DNA of 64,000 nucleotides from JABWBD01 sp040768665. GTDB taxonomy: Bacteria; Planctomycetota; Planctomycetia; Pirellulales; Thermoguttaceae. The translations under genes and the position numbers were made by a program. This document shows, piece by piece, positions 42,829-50,403 of the stretch (the stretch's first letter is position 1; each line of letters starts with the position of its first letter). The notes under the pieces are model-generated. The model had not been told where the DNA came from, ran no database searches, and saw only the letters and a list, made by a program, of their open reading frames with translations. The stretch covers positions 390,584 to 454,583 of the forward strand of contig JAXGMN010000008.1 in assembly GCA_040768665.1 (NCBI GenBank), given 5' to 3'.

Positions 42829-44865
42829 GTGAAACGAAATCAGCAGTTTCCCGCCATCCTCGTTGTTGTTCTCCTCTCCTGGATCGCGCCGACCGCGGCG
42901 GAAGTCGTTCGCATGCAGATCGACCGACGCGAGCCGTTCGCTGCCGGGCATGAATTCGGCACTTCCGGTGCCTACGAGAAATGGACGGGCCGGCTGTACC
43001 TGGAAGTCGATCCCCTGGCCGCCGTAAACGATCGGATCACCGACCTGACGCTCGCCCCGCGAAACGACCGGGACCGCGTCGAGTTCTGGACCGACTTCTT
43101 TCTGCTGGCCCCGGCCGATCCCAAGAAAGGCAACGGTCGCCTCCTGTTCGGCGTAAACAACCGTGGCAACAAGCTGCTGTTGGGCGCCTTCAACGACCGC
43201 GGCGGCAACGATCCCACCACAGTGGCCGACGCCGGCAACGGCTTCCTCATGCGCCACGGCTACGCCGTCCTCTGGTGCGGCTGGAACGGCGACGTCCTGC
43301 CCGGCGGCGATCGGCTCGTCATGGGACTGCCCGTTGCGACAGATCACGGCAAACCAATCACGGGGCGAATCTACGCCGAAGTCTTGGTGGACAACGAAAC
43401 GTACAGCCAGCCGTTCTACTGGGGCAATTCGAACGTCTATCCCAGCGTCACCCTCGACAATGCCGGCGCCGTGCTTACCATGCGTCCCGACCGCTCTCAG
43501 CCGGTGGTCGAGGTTCCTCGCGATCGTTGGGCATTCGGCCGCTGGGAAGCGGGCAAACTCGTTCCCGACCCAGCGCACCTCTACGTCCAAGAGGGGTTCC
43601 GCCCGGGATGGATCTACGAGCTGATCTACACGGGCAAAGATCCGCGCGTGACCGGCCTCGGTTTCGCCGCGGTTCGCGATTGCGTCTCGTTCTTTCGCTA
43701 CGCCCGCGGCGACCGCCAAGGCTTGGCCAACCCGTTGGCCGGGGCAATCCAGCGCGCCTATGTCTTCGGGATCTCGCAGTCGGGGCGTTTCATCCATCAC
43801 TATATTTATGAAGGATTCAACGCCGACCAGGACGGCCGAATCGTTTTCGACGTTGCCATGCCCCATGTGGCCGGCGGCGGCAGGGGATCGTTCAACATGC
43901 GGTTTGCTCAGACCACCCGCTATAGTTCCCAGCACGAGGAGGCCCTGTATCCGACCGATGTCTTTCCGTTTGCCTCCGTCCCGCAGCACGACCCGATCAC
44001 CGGAGCGGAGGGCGACATCCTCAAGAAAGCCCGCAAACGGGCGCCGCTGCCGAAGATCTTCTTCACCCAGACCTCGGCCGAGTATTGGAACCGGGCGGCG
44101 TCGCTTCTGCACACCGACGTCGAGGGCGCCCGCGACCTGGCAGTCGATCCGGCCGTTCGCATCTATTTCATCGCCGGAGCGCAGCATGTCGTCTCGCGGT
44201 CGCCGGAACGCGGCATTTACCGTTACCCCCGCAACATCCTCGATCACCGCCCGGTCCTGCGGGCGCTCTTGCTGGCGCTGGATGGTTGGGTTTCGACCGG
44301 CGAAGAGCCGCCGGCGAGCGCGTTTCCGAAGATCGCCGACCGGACACTGGTCGACCTGAAAACCTACCGCACGATGTTTCCTCGGCTCCCGGGCGTGCGT
44401 TTGCCGGAGGCCATGTATCAGCCTTTGCGGCTGGACCCGGGGCCGCGCTATTGGACCGAAGGGATCTCCGACCTCGTGCCGCCGAAGGTCGGGCCGGCCT
44501 ATGCCGCGCTCGTGCCGGCTGTGGATGAAGACGGCAACGCCGTGGCTGGAATCCGGCTACCGGACGTTGCCGTGCCGCTGGCGACCTACACCGGTTGGAA
44601 TGTCCGTTCGGCAAAGCCCGGCGCCGAGGGAAAACTCTCCCGTTTCATTGGGGCCTATTTCCCGTTTTCTCATACGCCAGCCGAGCGCGAGAAAGCCGGC
44701 GACCCTCGCCGTGCAATCCTCGAGCGATATCCGACGCGGCAGGAATACCTGGACCGCGTTGCAGCATCAGCCCGCGCATTGCGGCAGCAGCGCCACTTGC
44801 TCGAAGAAGACGCCGCGGCGATCCTCCAAGAGGCCGCCGCCCGCAAACTGTGGGAGACGGATTGA
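42829..44865 (+). CDS. Secreted alpha/beta hydrolase (Abhydrolase_10-like)
   Basis: A 678-residue protein starting at GTG 42829 with a signal peptide (FPAILVVVLLSWIAPTAAE). It carries the large alpha/beta-hydrolase domain family PF20091: N-terminal EKWTGRLYLEVDPLAAVN, a central nucleophile elbow GISQSGRFIHHYIYEGFN, then AMPHVAGGGRGSFNMRFAQ and a catalytic-His region. No catalytic chemistry is known for most members. It is exported and followed after about 100 bp by an SMP-30-type lactonase and an amidohydrolase in the same direction, consistent with breakdown of a natural-product ester or lactone. Confidence 0.85.
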   Translation: MKRNQQFPAILVVVLLSWIAPTAAEVVRMQIDRREPFAAGHEFGTSGAYEKWTGRLYLEVDPLAAVNDRITDLTLAPRNDRDRVEFWTDFFLLAPADPKKGNGRLLFGVNNRGNKLLLGAFNDRGGNDPTTVADAGNGFLMRHGYAVLWCGWNGDVLPGGDRLVMGLPVATDHGKPITGRIYAEVLVDNETYSQPFYWGNSNVYPSVTLDNAGAVLTMRPDRSQPVVEVPRDRWAFGRWEAGKLVPDPAHLYVQEGFRPGWIYELIYTGKDPRVTGLGFAAVRDCVSFFRYARGDRQGLANPLAGAIQRAYVFGISQSGRFIHHYIYEGFNADQDGRIVFDVAMPHVAGGGRGSFNMRFAQTTRYSSQHEEALYPTDVFPFASVPQHDPITGAEGDILKKARKRAPLPKIFFTQTSAEYWNRAASLLHTDVEGARDLAVDPAVRIYFIAGAQHVVSRSPERGIYRYPRNILDHRPVLRALLLALDGWVSTGEEPPASAFPKIADRTLVDLKTYRTMFPRLPGVRLPEAMYQPLRLDPGPRYWTEGISDLVPPKVGPAYAALVPAVDEDGNAVAGIRLPDVAVPLATYTGWNVRSAKPGAEGKLSRFIGAYFPFSHTPAEREKAGDPRRAILERYPTRQEYLDRVAASARALRQQRHLLEEDAAAILQEAAARKLWETD

Positions 44866-44963
44866 CTTGTGATGAATGGTTTCCGCAAAGGGCGGCCGCC
44901 GGGGCGCCCGGGCGAAGCCGAAACCGATAACGGACACACAACCCGCCGGAGACAAAACTCGCC

Positions 44964-45833
44964 ATGAAAGCAGAGCTGATTCTTGATATCCAGGCCACGC
45001 TGGGCGAAGGCGCCCTGTGGGACTCCCGCCGCCACGAACTCCTTTGGGTCGATATCGAGGGCCGCAACGTTCACCGATTTGATCCGGACACCGGACGCGA
45101 CGAGGCCATCGACGTCGGCCAGAAGGTCGGCACCGTCGTCCCGCGCGCTCGAGGCGGCTGGATGGTTGCCCTGCACCGCGGCATCGCTGCGCTGGAGCCT
45201 GGCCGCGGCGAACGGATGGTTGTGGCCAATCCTGAACTGCACGTCACCGACAACCGTTTCAACGACGGAAAGTGCGACCCGGCCGGCCGCTTCTGGGCGG
45301 GCACGATCAGCCAGAGCCGACAGGCCGACGCCTGCCTGTACTGCCTCGATACCGATCTCTCGCTGCGGCGGATACTGACCGGCGTCGTCAATTCCAACGG
45401 GCTGGCCTGGAGCCTCGACGCCAAGACGATGTACTACATCGATACCGGCACGCATCGGATCGACGCGTTCGACTACGATGTGAATACCGGCGACATCCAT
45501 AACCGGCGAACCGTCGTCGACGTTCCCGAGGAGGCCGGCAAGCCCGATGGAATGACGATCGACGCCGAGGGGATGCTCTGGGTCGCGCACTGGGGCGGCG
45601 GAAGCGTGAACCGCTGGGACCCGGCGTCGGGACGCCTCGTTCAGGCAATCGAACTTCCTGCCAGCCGCGCCACGTCCTGCGCATTCGGCGGCGCTGACCT
45701 GGCCACGCTCTATATCACCACCGCCCGAATTGGAATGACGGATGAGGAACTCGCCGCCCAGCCGCACTCGGGCGGTCTCTTTGTCGCGCGGCCGGGAGTG
45801 CCGGGGGTCAATGCCTTCGAGTTTGCAGGCTAG
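44964..45833 (+). CDS. SMP-30/gluconolactonase-family protein
   Basis: A 289-residue six-bladed beta-propeller without a signal peptide. It opens with LGEGALWDSRRHELLWVDIE, where Glu ligates the divalent metal. NRFNDGKCDPAGRFWAGTIS, VNSNGLAWSLDAKTMYYIDT (metal Asn) and GKPDGMTIDAEGMLWVAHWG (metal Asp) complete the site. Such enzymes open sugar lactones. It lies between a secreted hydrolase and an exported amidohydrolase, all plus strand, and could convert a lactone produced from a deoxy- or uronic sugar. Confidence 0.93.
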   Translation: MKAELILDIQATLGEGALWDSRRHELLWVDIEGRNVHRFDPDTGRDEAIDVGQKVGTVVPRARGGWMVALHRGIAALEPGRGERMVVANPELHVTDNRFNDGKCDPAGRFWAGTISQSRQADACLYCLDTDLSLRRILTGVVNSNGLAWSLDAKTMYYIDTGTHRIDAFDYDVNTGDIHNRRTVVDVPEEAGKPDGMTIDAEGMLWVAHWGGGSVNRWDPASGRLVQAIELPASRATSCAFGGADLATLYITTARIGMTDEELAAQPHSGGLFVARPGVPGVNAFEFAG

Positions 45834-45921
45834 GCTGATCTTGCCCTGAATTTTCCCGCGGCACTTCCACCGCACCGGCCTTAGCGATTCGACTGACGAA
45901 CCTTTCTCGGAGGATGATAGC

Positions 45922-46875
45922 ATGCAACGCAAAATGACGCGGCGCGAAGCTTTGGGAGCCGGGCTCGGCGCGGCCGGATTGTCCGCGCTGGGCTCGGCTT
46001 GGGCAGCCGGCGCGCAGTCCAAGCCGCCGGCCGATAAGTACGTCGACGTCCATGTCCATTTGGGGCAGCCGTGGTCGGATCGCGAGCCATTGACGGCCGA
46101 CATGCTTTTGCAGTGGATGGACGACCACGGGATCGCCAAGGCGGTCGTGCTCCCGTTGATTTCGCCCGAGGCGTGGTATTACCCGATCAGCACGGACTTC
46201 GTGCTCAAGGAAACTCAGCCGCACCGCGACCGGCTGATCCCTTTCTGCGACGTCGACCCCAGGACAAACTACCTGCGGTCGTACAAAGACGTGCTAAACA
46301 TCCTGAAGCGATATGTCGACGCGGGAGCGAGGGGCGTGGGCGAGCACAAGTGCGGTGGTCCGATCGACAGCCCGGGCAACCTCCAAGTGTTTCGCGCGGC
46401 CAGCGAATTGAAACTGCCCGTGCTGCTCCACATGGATACCATTCGCAATACCGACCGTCCGGGGTTGCCGGGGCTGGAGAAGGCCCTTCAGGAGGCGCCG
46501 GACGCGGACTTCATCGGCCACGCACCGGGGTGGTGGGCCTCGATCTCCGGCGACGTGACCACCGAAAAAGATCTCGGCGGATATCCAAAGACGCCGGTGG
46601 CTCCCGGCGGGGCCATCGACCGGCTGATGGAAAAATACCCGAACATCTACGGCGAGTTCTCGGCCGGCAGCGGCGCTAACGCAATCCGGCGGGACCTGGA
46701 ATTCGGCAAAAAGTTCATCCTCCGCCGGGCGAATCGGCTTTTGTTCGGCACCGACTATCTGATGCCGGGCCAGGAGATCCCGCAGTTCGAACTGTTTGAC
46801 GGGCTCGACCTGCCCCAGGACATTCAGGCGAAGCTGTACCGCGACAATGCCCGCCGGCTGCTGGAACTGTCGTAG
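45922..46875 (+). CDS. Tat-exported amidohydrolase (Amidohydrolase_2 family)
   Basis: A 317-residue TIM-barrel hydrolase. The N-terminus MTRREALGAGLGAAGLSALG matches a twin-arginine signal in form. Metal ligands are in VDVHVHLGQ (first His pair), LPVLLHMD, FIGHAPGW and the final Asp in LLFGTDYLMPG. Family members decarboxylate or hydrolyse cyclic acids and lactones. Start 45922 has GGAGGATG upstream. It follows the SMP-30 gene by 90 bp and precedes a sulfatase fragment. Confidence 0.88.
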   Translation: MQRKMTRREALGAGLGAAGLSALGSAWAAGAQSKPPADKYVDVHVHLGQPWSDREPLTADMLLQWMDDHGIAKAVVLPLISPEAWYYPISTDFVLKETQPHRDRLIPFCDVDPRTNYLRSYKDVLNILKRYVDAGARGVGEHKCGGPIDSPGNLQVFRAASELKLPVLLHMDTIRNTDRPGLPGLEKALQEAPDADFIGHAPGWWASISGDVTTEKDLGGYPKTPVAPGGAIDRLMEKYPNIYGEFSAGSGANAIRRDLEFGKKFILRRANRLLFGTDYLMPGQEIPQFELFDGLDLPQDIQAKLYRDNARRLLELS

Positions 46876-46913
46876 AGCGAAAACAACCCGAGCAGGACCT
46901 GGAAAAGCAAAAC

Positions 46914-47201
46914 ATGGGCGACGGGCGAGTAGTGCCCGGCTACATCGACGCCGCGGTGGCGGAGTGGAGCATCGCATTCATGAAGCGTGCGAAGGCCGAC
47001 GGCAAACCGTTCTTCCTGTGGCACTGCACTCAGGTCCCGCATATGGACCACACGTTCGACTGGCCGGCGCGGCAGACGTATCTTGATCTCTACGATGCGG
47101 CGAAGATGCCGTTGCCGCCGACCTGGCGAGACGATCTCTCCGGCAAACCGCCCTATCTGAACACGGCCCGCTCGCGGACGCAGGGCCTCGAATACGGGTA
47201 A
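46914..47201 (+). pseudogene. Sulfatase gene fragment
   Basis: The 95-codon frame encodes only the middle part of a type-I sulfatase: AVAEWSIAFMKRAKADGKPF, FLWHCTQVPHMDHTF and YLDLYDAAKMPLPPTWRDDL, then SGKPPYL. The N-terminal CxPSR active-site region and the whole C-terminal domain of a protein of about 480 residues are missing. It lies between the amidohydrolase and a palindromic repeat, so it is a relic of a deleted gene. A start at ATG 46914 exists, but the product cannot be an active sulfatase. Confidence 0.82.
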
Positions 47202-47227
47202 CGGAACACCGGACGACGATGGCCAGT

Positions 47228-47252
47228 AGGTCCCGCTTGCCGAGCGGGACCT
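47228..47252. repeat. Palindromic repeat family 2, copy 1
   Basis: AGGTCCCGCT and AGCGGGACCT arms (10 bp, perfect) enclose the loop TGCCG. It is the exact reverse complement of the copies at 57650 and 58639. It lies downstream of the sulfatase fragment and 24 bases before a TTG-start hydrolase gene. Confidence 0.9.
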
Positions 47253-47276
47253 GAGTGGCTCAGTGAGGTTTCCACC

Positions 47277-48461
47277 TTGCGAAGAACGATCGCGAGTCTG
47301 CTGCGAATACTGGCCGGCGTGCCGATCGTCAGCACGGTGTTCGTCGGAATGCTCTTTCTCGTCCTGGGCGCGACGCTCGCGGGGAGAAGCGTCGGGCTGA
47401 GCGCCGCGATCTTCGGGAGTATGCTCTTCTGCACGGTCGGATACTGGAAGCGGGATTGGTTCAGGCGGATCCGCGGACGCCTGTTTGCCGTGATGCTGCC
47501 GCTTGGATTCGTGCTGTACGTCGTGCCCGCGCTTCTCGCGCCAACTGGCGGACCGCCTGACGGGAACGTTCGTAATTGCTTTCTAGGCGGGACGCACGCG
47601 TTTTCCCGCTACTCGCCGGGAAACGTGATCCCCGAGTTCGACCAGATCAAGGTAGGCCTGTCGCTGCTGCCGCTCGGCGAAGTGGATTCCGCCGAGGCTG
47701 CGAGAATCCGGTCGCTCGTCCTCCCGTCGTATGAGGCGATGGAGGCGGACCCCGAGTTCCGGCAACTCGGCTCGGTCATGGGCATGGCCTACGGCGAACT
47801 GTTCCACATGGATTTTCGCACCGGTCACTACTACGTCGTACTGCCGGAAGCGGCTGCGGGCGAGAGGACCGCCTGCCTCGTGTTTTTGCACGGGATGGGC
47901 GGCAACATGAAGGCGTGCCTCTGGGTGCTTTCGAAGCTGGCAGAGCGGCATCGGTGTGCCGTGATCGCGCCGACGTTTGGGTTCGGCAACTGGGACAAGC
48001 CCGGCGGCGCGGAGTTTGCCGCCGAGGTGGTCCGTGAAGCCCTTGCGACGCTCCCACTGGACCCGAAACGCGTATTCCTTATGGGATACTCCAACGGAGC
48101 CATGGGCGTTACGCGGGCCGCGATGGAAGCCCCGGAGCTGTTTCGGGGCCTCATCTATCTGTCGCCGATCACGGAAGACGAACTCTTTTCGCGGCAGGAG
48201 TTCTTGTCGCCGCAAGATCGCAAGTTCCTGTTTCTCCACGGCGGCCGGGATATGCGGATCCCACGGAGCTTTGTCGAAGGCACGGTCGGCTCGCTCCGGC
48301 GATTTGGATGCGACGTCGCATTGAAGGTCTACGACGAGGAAGATCACTATCTGTTGTTTTCACAACAGGAAGCCGTCGTCGACGACATCGTGAAATTCCT
48401 TTCGGACGAGAGAGAGGTCACAATTCGGTGCCGTCACGACTCGAAAGTCAAATCCACCTGA
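47277..48461 (+). CDS. Membrane-anchored alpha/beta hydrolase
   Basis: A 394-residue protein starting at TTG 47277 with GAGG upstream. Three hydrophobic segments in the first 95 residues are followed by an esterase domain outside or inside the membrane. Motifs are FLHGMGGNMKACLW, nucleophile Ser in VFLMGYSNGAMGVTRAA, Asp in FLHGGRDMRIP and His in YDEEDHYLLFSQ, a complete triad. It resembles dienelactone-hydrolase/PhaZ-type esterases. It ends just before the convergent lipoprotein gene. Confidence 0.83.
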   Translation: MRRTIASLLRILAGVPIVSTVFVGMLFLVLGATLAGRSVGLSAAIFGSMLFCTVGYWKRDWFRRIRGRLFAVMLPLGFVLYVVPALLAPTGGPPDGNVRNCFLGGTHAFSRYSPGNVIPEFDQIKVGLSLLPLGEVDSAEAARIRSLVLPSYEAMEADPEFRQLGSVMGMAYGELFHMDFRTGHYYVVLPEAAAGERTACLVFLHGMGGNMKACLWVLSKLAERHRCAVIAPTFGFGNWDKPGGAEFAAEVVREALATLPLDPKRVFLMGYSNGAMGVTRAAMEAPELFRGLIYLSPITEDELFSRQEFLSPQDRKFLFLHGGRDMRIPRSFVEGTVGSLRRFGCDVALKVYDEEDHYLLFSQQEAVVDDIVKFLSDEREVTIRCRHDSKVKST

Positions 48462-48472
48462 GACGTATACGG

Positions 48473-48904
48473 TCAGTGGTTCCCTTCCATCGCGAATTCG
48501 AATTCGTTGTCGCCGGTGCTGACATCGTCCGTGAATCCGCTTGCCTGTACGTCGCGGTACTTGTCGGTAATGTTGGGAACTTCCTTGACAACATAACCGC
48601 CTTCCGTCACTTCCGTGTCCGGCTGCTTGACGGTTGGAGGCATGATCGTTACTCGGTATTCTCCGGGCGGAAGCCCCCCTTCGGCGTTCCGAATGCGGAA
48701 TACGCCTCCCGATTGGAGTTCGGCCTGGGAGCCCGCGCCGGTATCGGGGTCATAGAAGCTGACCAGCCCTTCCTCAACCGGTTGACCGTTATACGTGACC
48801 CGGCCGCTAATCGTGCCGATCGGCCTGGAAGACCCGCACCCGCTCAGGCCGATCGCCGTCATCAGAGCGATGAAAGCGATCGTAGACGATTGAATACGAT
48901 TCAT
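48473..48904 (-). CDS. Lipoprotein with carboxypeptidase-regulatory-like domain
   Basis: A 143-residue protein. The lipoprotein signal ends in AIGLSGC, with the modified Cys at about residue 22, followed by a single beta-sandwich: GRVTYNGQPVEEGLVSFY, then GGLPPGEYRVTI. This small 'transthyretin-like' lipoprotein is very common in planctomycetes and typically sits next to DUF1559 genes, as here. The start at 48904 has GAGGAGAC upstream; two earlier in-frame Met codons are less well placed. Function unknown, outer-surface location inferred. Confidence 0.85.
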   Translation of the reverse strand: MNRIQSSTIAFIALMTAIGLSGCGSSRPIGTISGRVTYNGQPVEEGLVSFYDPDTGAGSQAELQSGGVFRIRNAEGGLPPGEYRVTIMPPTVKQPDTEVTEGGYVVKEVPNITDKYRDVQASGFTDDVSTGDNEFEFAMEGNH

Positions 48905-49045
48905 CGACGTGTCTCCTCGATTCATGGCGCGCAAAGTTTTGGCCGAGTGCTAACCGCCGGATCCGGGAAGCAACAGACCGATTCCCGGCGGTTGCCGGGA
49001 ACCGGCTGTGCGCCGCGATATGCAAGACGTGCTCCGTACCGCGTG

Positions 49046-50059
49046 TTAGAACTCTCCGAGAACATGGCCTTCGTCGCGGTTGGCCAGGTCCCGGAGCGTT
49101 TGCAGAGGGACCGTTTCGCTGATGAAGCGGACCGAGCCATCCGCGAGCAAGATGTTTGCCCCGCCGGGATGCGCCGACTGGATCGGTGTGTTGCAGTCGG
49201 CCACCCGCGTGCCTGGCGAGCCGGTGGTGTTCGGCGTGAGTTGCGTGTTGAAACCCACCGGTACGGCGACCGTCGTCATCGCGTAGCAACGATGGTGATT
49301 CGCATTGCTGCTTGCCGCTGACATGGAGCCGTCGCCGCTCGGATTTGTCATGTTGTCTCCGCCCATCCAGATGCCGCTGCCGGGGATATTCCGGATGTCG
49401 ACTTTTCCTCCGCTCGAATTGTAGCCCCAGTCACTTTGCTCACCTACAAGCATGGTGTTGCTCGTGCCGTCGCGGATGTCGCGAAACGCAATGGCCCGTT
49501 GACGGAGGAAGCATCCTCCGGCGGAAATCGGGCCTCGCAATGCGAGGCGGTCCGCTGTGGTGTGATCATCGGCGCCGCTGATAAGGATGTAGCTGCCGGC
49601 CATCAGTTTGCGCCCGGTGGTGGGTTGGACCGCACACGAACTGCAGTCTTGCGACTTGAAATGATCGAGCGGGCATGATGGACAGAACAGCGTGTCGAGA
49701 TAGAAGCCGTGCAGGGCCATGTTCGAGTCACTATTGACGTGGCCGAACCAGAAGCCGGTAGTGCGGAACACTAATTTATCGTGAACATTCTCCTGCTCCA
49801 TGAATGGGAGGATGAGCGTCCATGCCGTGGTACCATGCGAAGGGATCACGTTGCCTGAAGGCAGACTCTTGAAAGAGTCGTGATAGTTATGCATCGCCAA
49901 GCCAACCTGCTTGAGGTTGTTCGTGCACTGCGATCGGCGAGCCGCTTCGCGTGCAGCCTGTACAGCCGGGAGCAGCAGTGCGATCAATATGCCAATGATT
50001 GCGATCACCACGAGAAGCTCAACCAGCGTAAATCCTCGTCTCACTCCTGAGTCGTACAT
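49046..50059 (-). CDS. DUF1559 protein with prepilin-type N-terminal methylation site
   Basis: A 337-residue protein. The class-III signal RRGFTLVELLVVIAIIGILI has its cleavage site after Gly at about residue 10, then ALLLPAVQAAREAARRSQCT and NNLKQVGLAMHNYHD, the DUF1559 opening. The C-terminus has the typical HPGGANILLADGSVRFI. Planctomycetes carry tens of these pseudopilin-like proteins, thought to form fibres or surface structures. The start at 50059 follows GGAGG by 7 bases; the frame upstream is noise. It is probably co-transcribed with the downstream lipoprotein gene. Confidence 0.95.
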   Translation of the reverse strand: MYDSGVRRGFTLVELLVVIAIIGILIALLLPAVQAAREAARRSQCTNNLKQVGLAMHNYHDSFKSLPSGNVIPSHGTTAWTLILPFMEQENVHDKLVFRTTGFWFGHVNSDSNMALHGFYLDTLFCPSCPLDHFKSQDCSSCAVQPTTGRKLMAGSYILISGADDHTTADRLALRGPISAGGCFLRQRAIAFRDIRDGTSNTMLVGEQSDWGYNSSGGKVDIRNIPGSGIWMGGDNMTNPSGDGSMSAASSNANHHRCYAMTTVAVPVGFNTQLTPNTTGSPGTRVADCNTPIQSAHPGGANILLADGSVRFISETVPLQTLRDLANRDEGHVLGEF

Positions 50060-50403
50060 TTTCTTTACCTCCGGTGGCCCATAATAACGGTTAATCAAGA
50101 CTCCCCTAAGGTTAACTCTGTTGCCAACGCCGGTCAAGTATTTCACCGTCGCGGCGCGAAGACGCGTGCCTCCGTTCCCTGGACAGATCGGCGAGGCAAC
50201 TGTCGACTCGACGGCCTCGTTCTATTCATGTGTATAGATAACCGGGACGATCGGGGGGCGCCACGATTCCGGGAGGGGGAGGTCTATGCTCTCGGCAAAT
50301 GTCTGTGTCGACAAAAATGGCGAACGGCCGAAAAATAGACCAATGCCCGACCGCCTCGTGAACGGTTAAGGTGGCGGAAAGGCGATTTCGTGGTGTATAC
50401 GAG
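50060..50403. other. Upstream region of the DUF1559 gene with a degraded repeat
   Basis: This region of about 340 bases lies between the DUF1559 start and the end of the large glycosidase-like gene. Most of 50237-50369 is a diverged copy of the terminal-inverted-repeat element found intact at 53382-53505. A promoter for the DUF1559 gene is expected near 50090-50150, but no clear box pair was identified. Confidence 0.5.
50237..50369 (-). mobile_element. Diverged copy of the 124-bp terminal-inverted-repeat element
   Basis: Compared in reverse orientation with the element at 53382-53505, the end TAACCGTTCACGAGGCGG is identical, and the next roughly 30 bases (through ATTTTTCGGCC) match at most positions. 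The distal end (ATAACCGGGACG, then GAGGGGGAGGTCTATG) is recognisable but decayed. The two copies flank the 972-residue glycosidase-like gene in inverted orientation. Confidence 0.7.
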
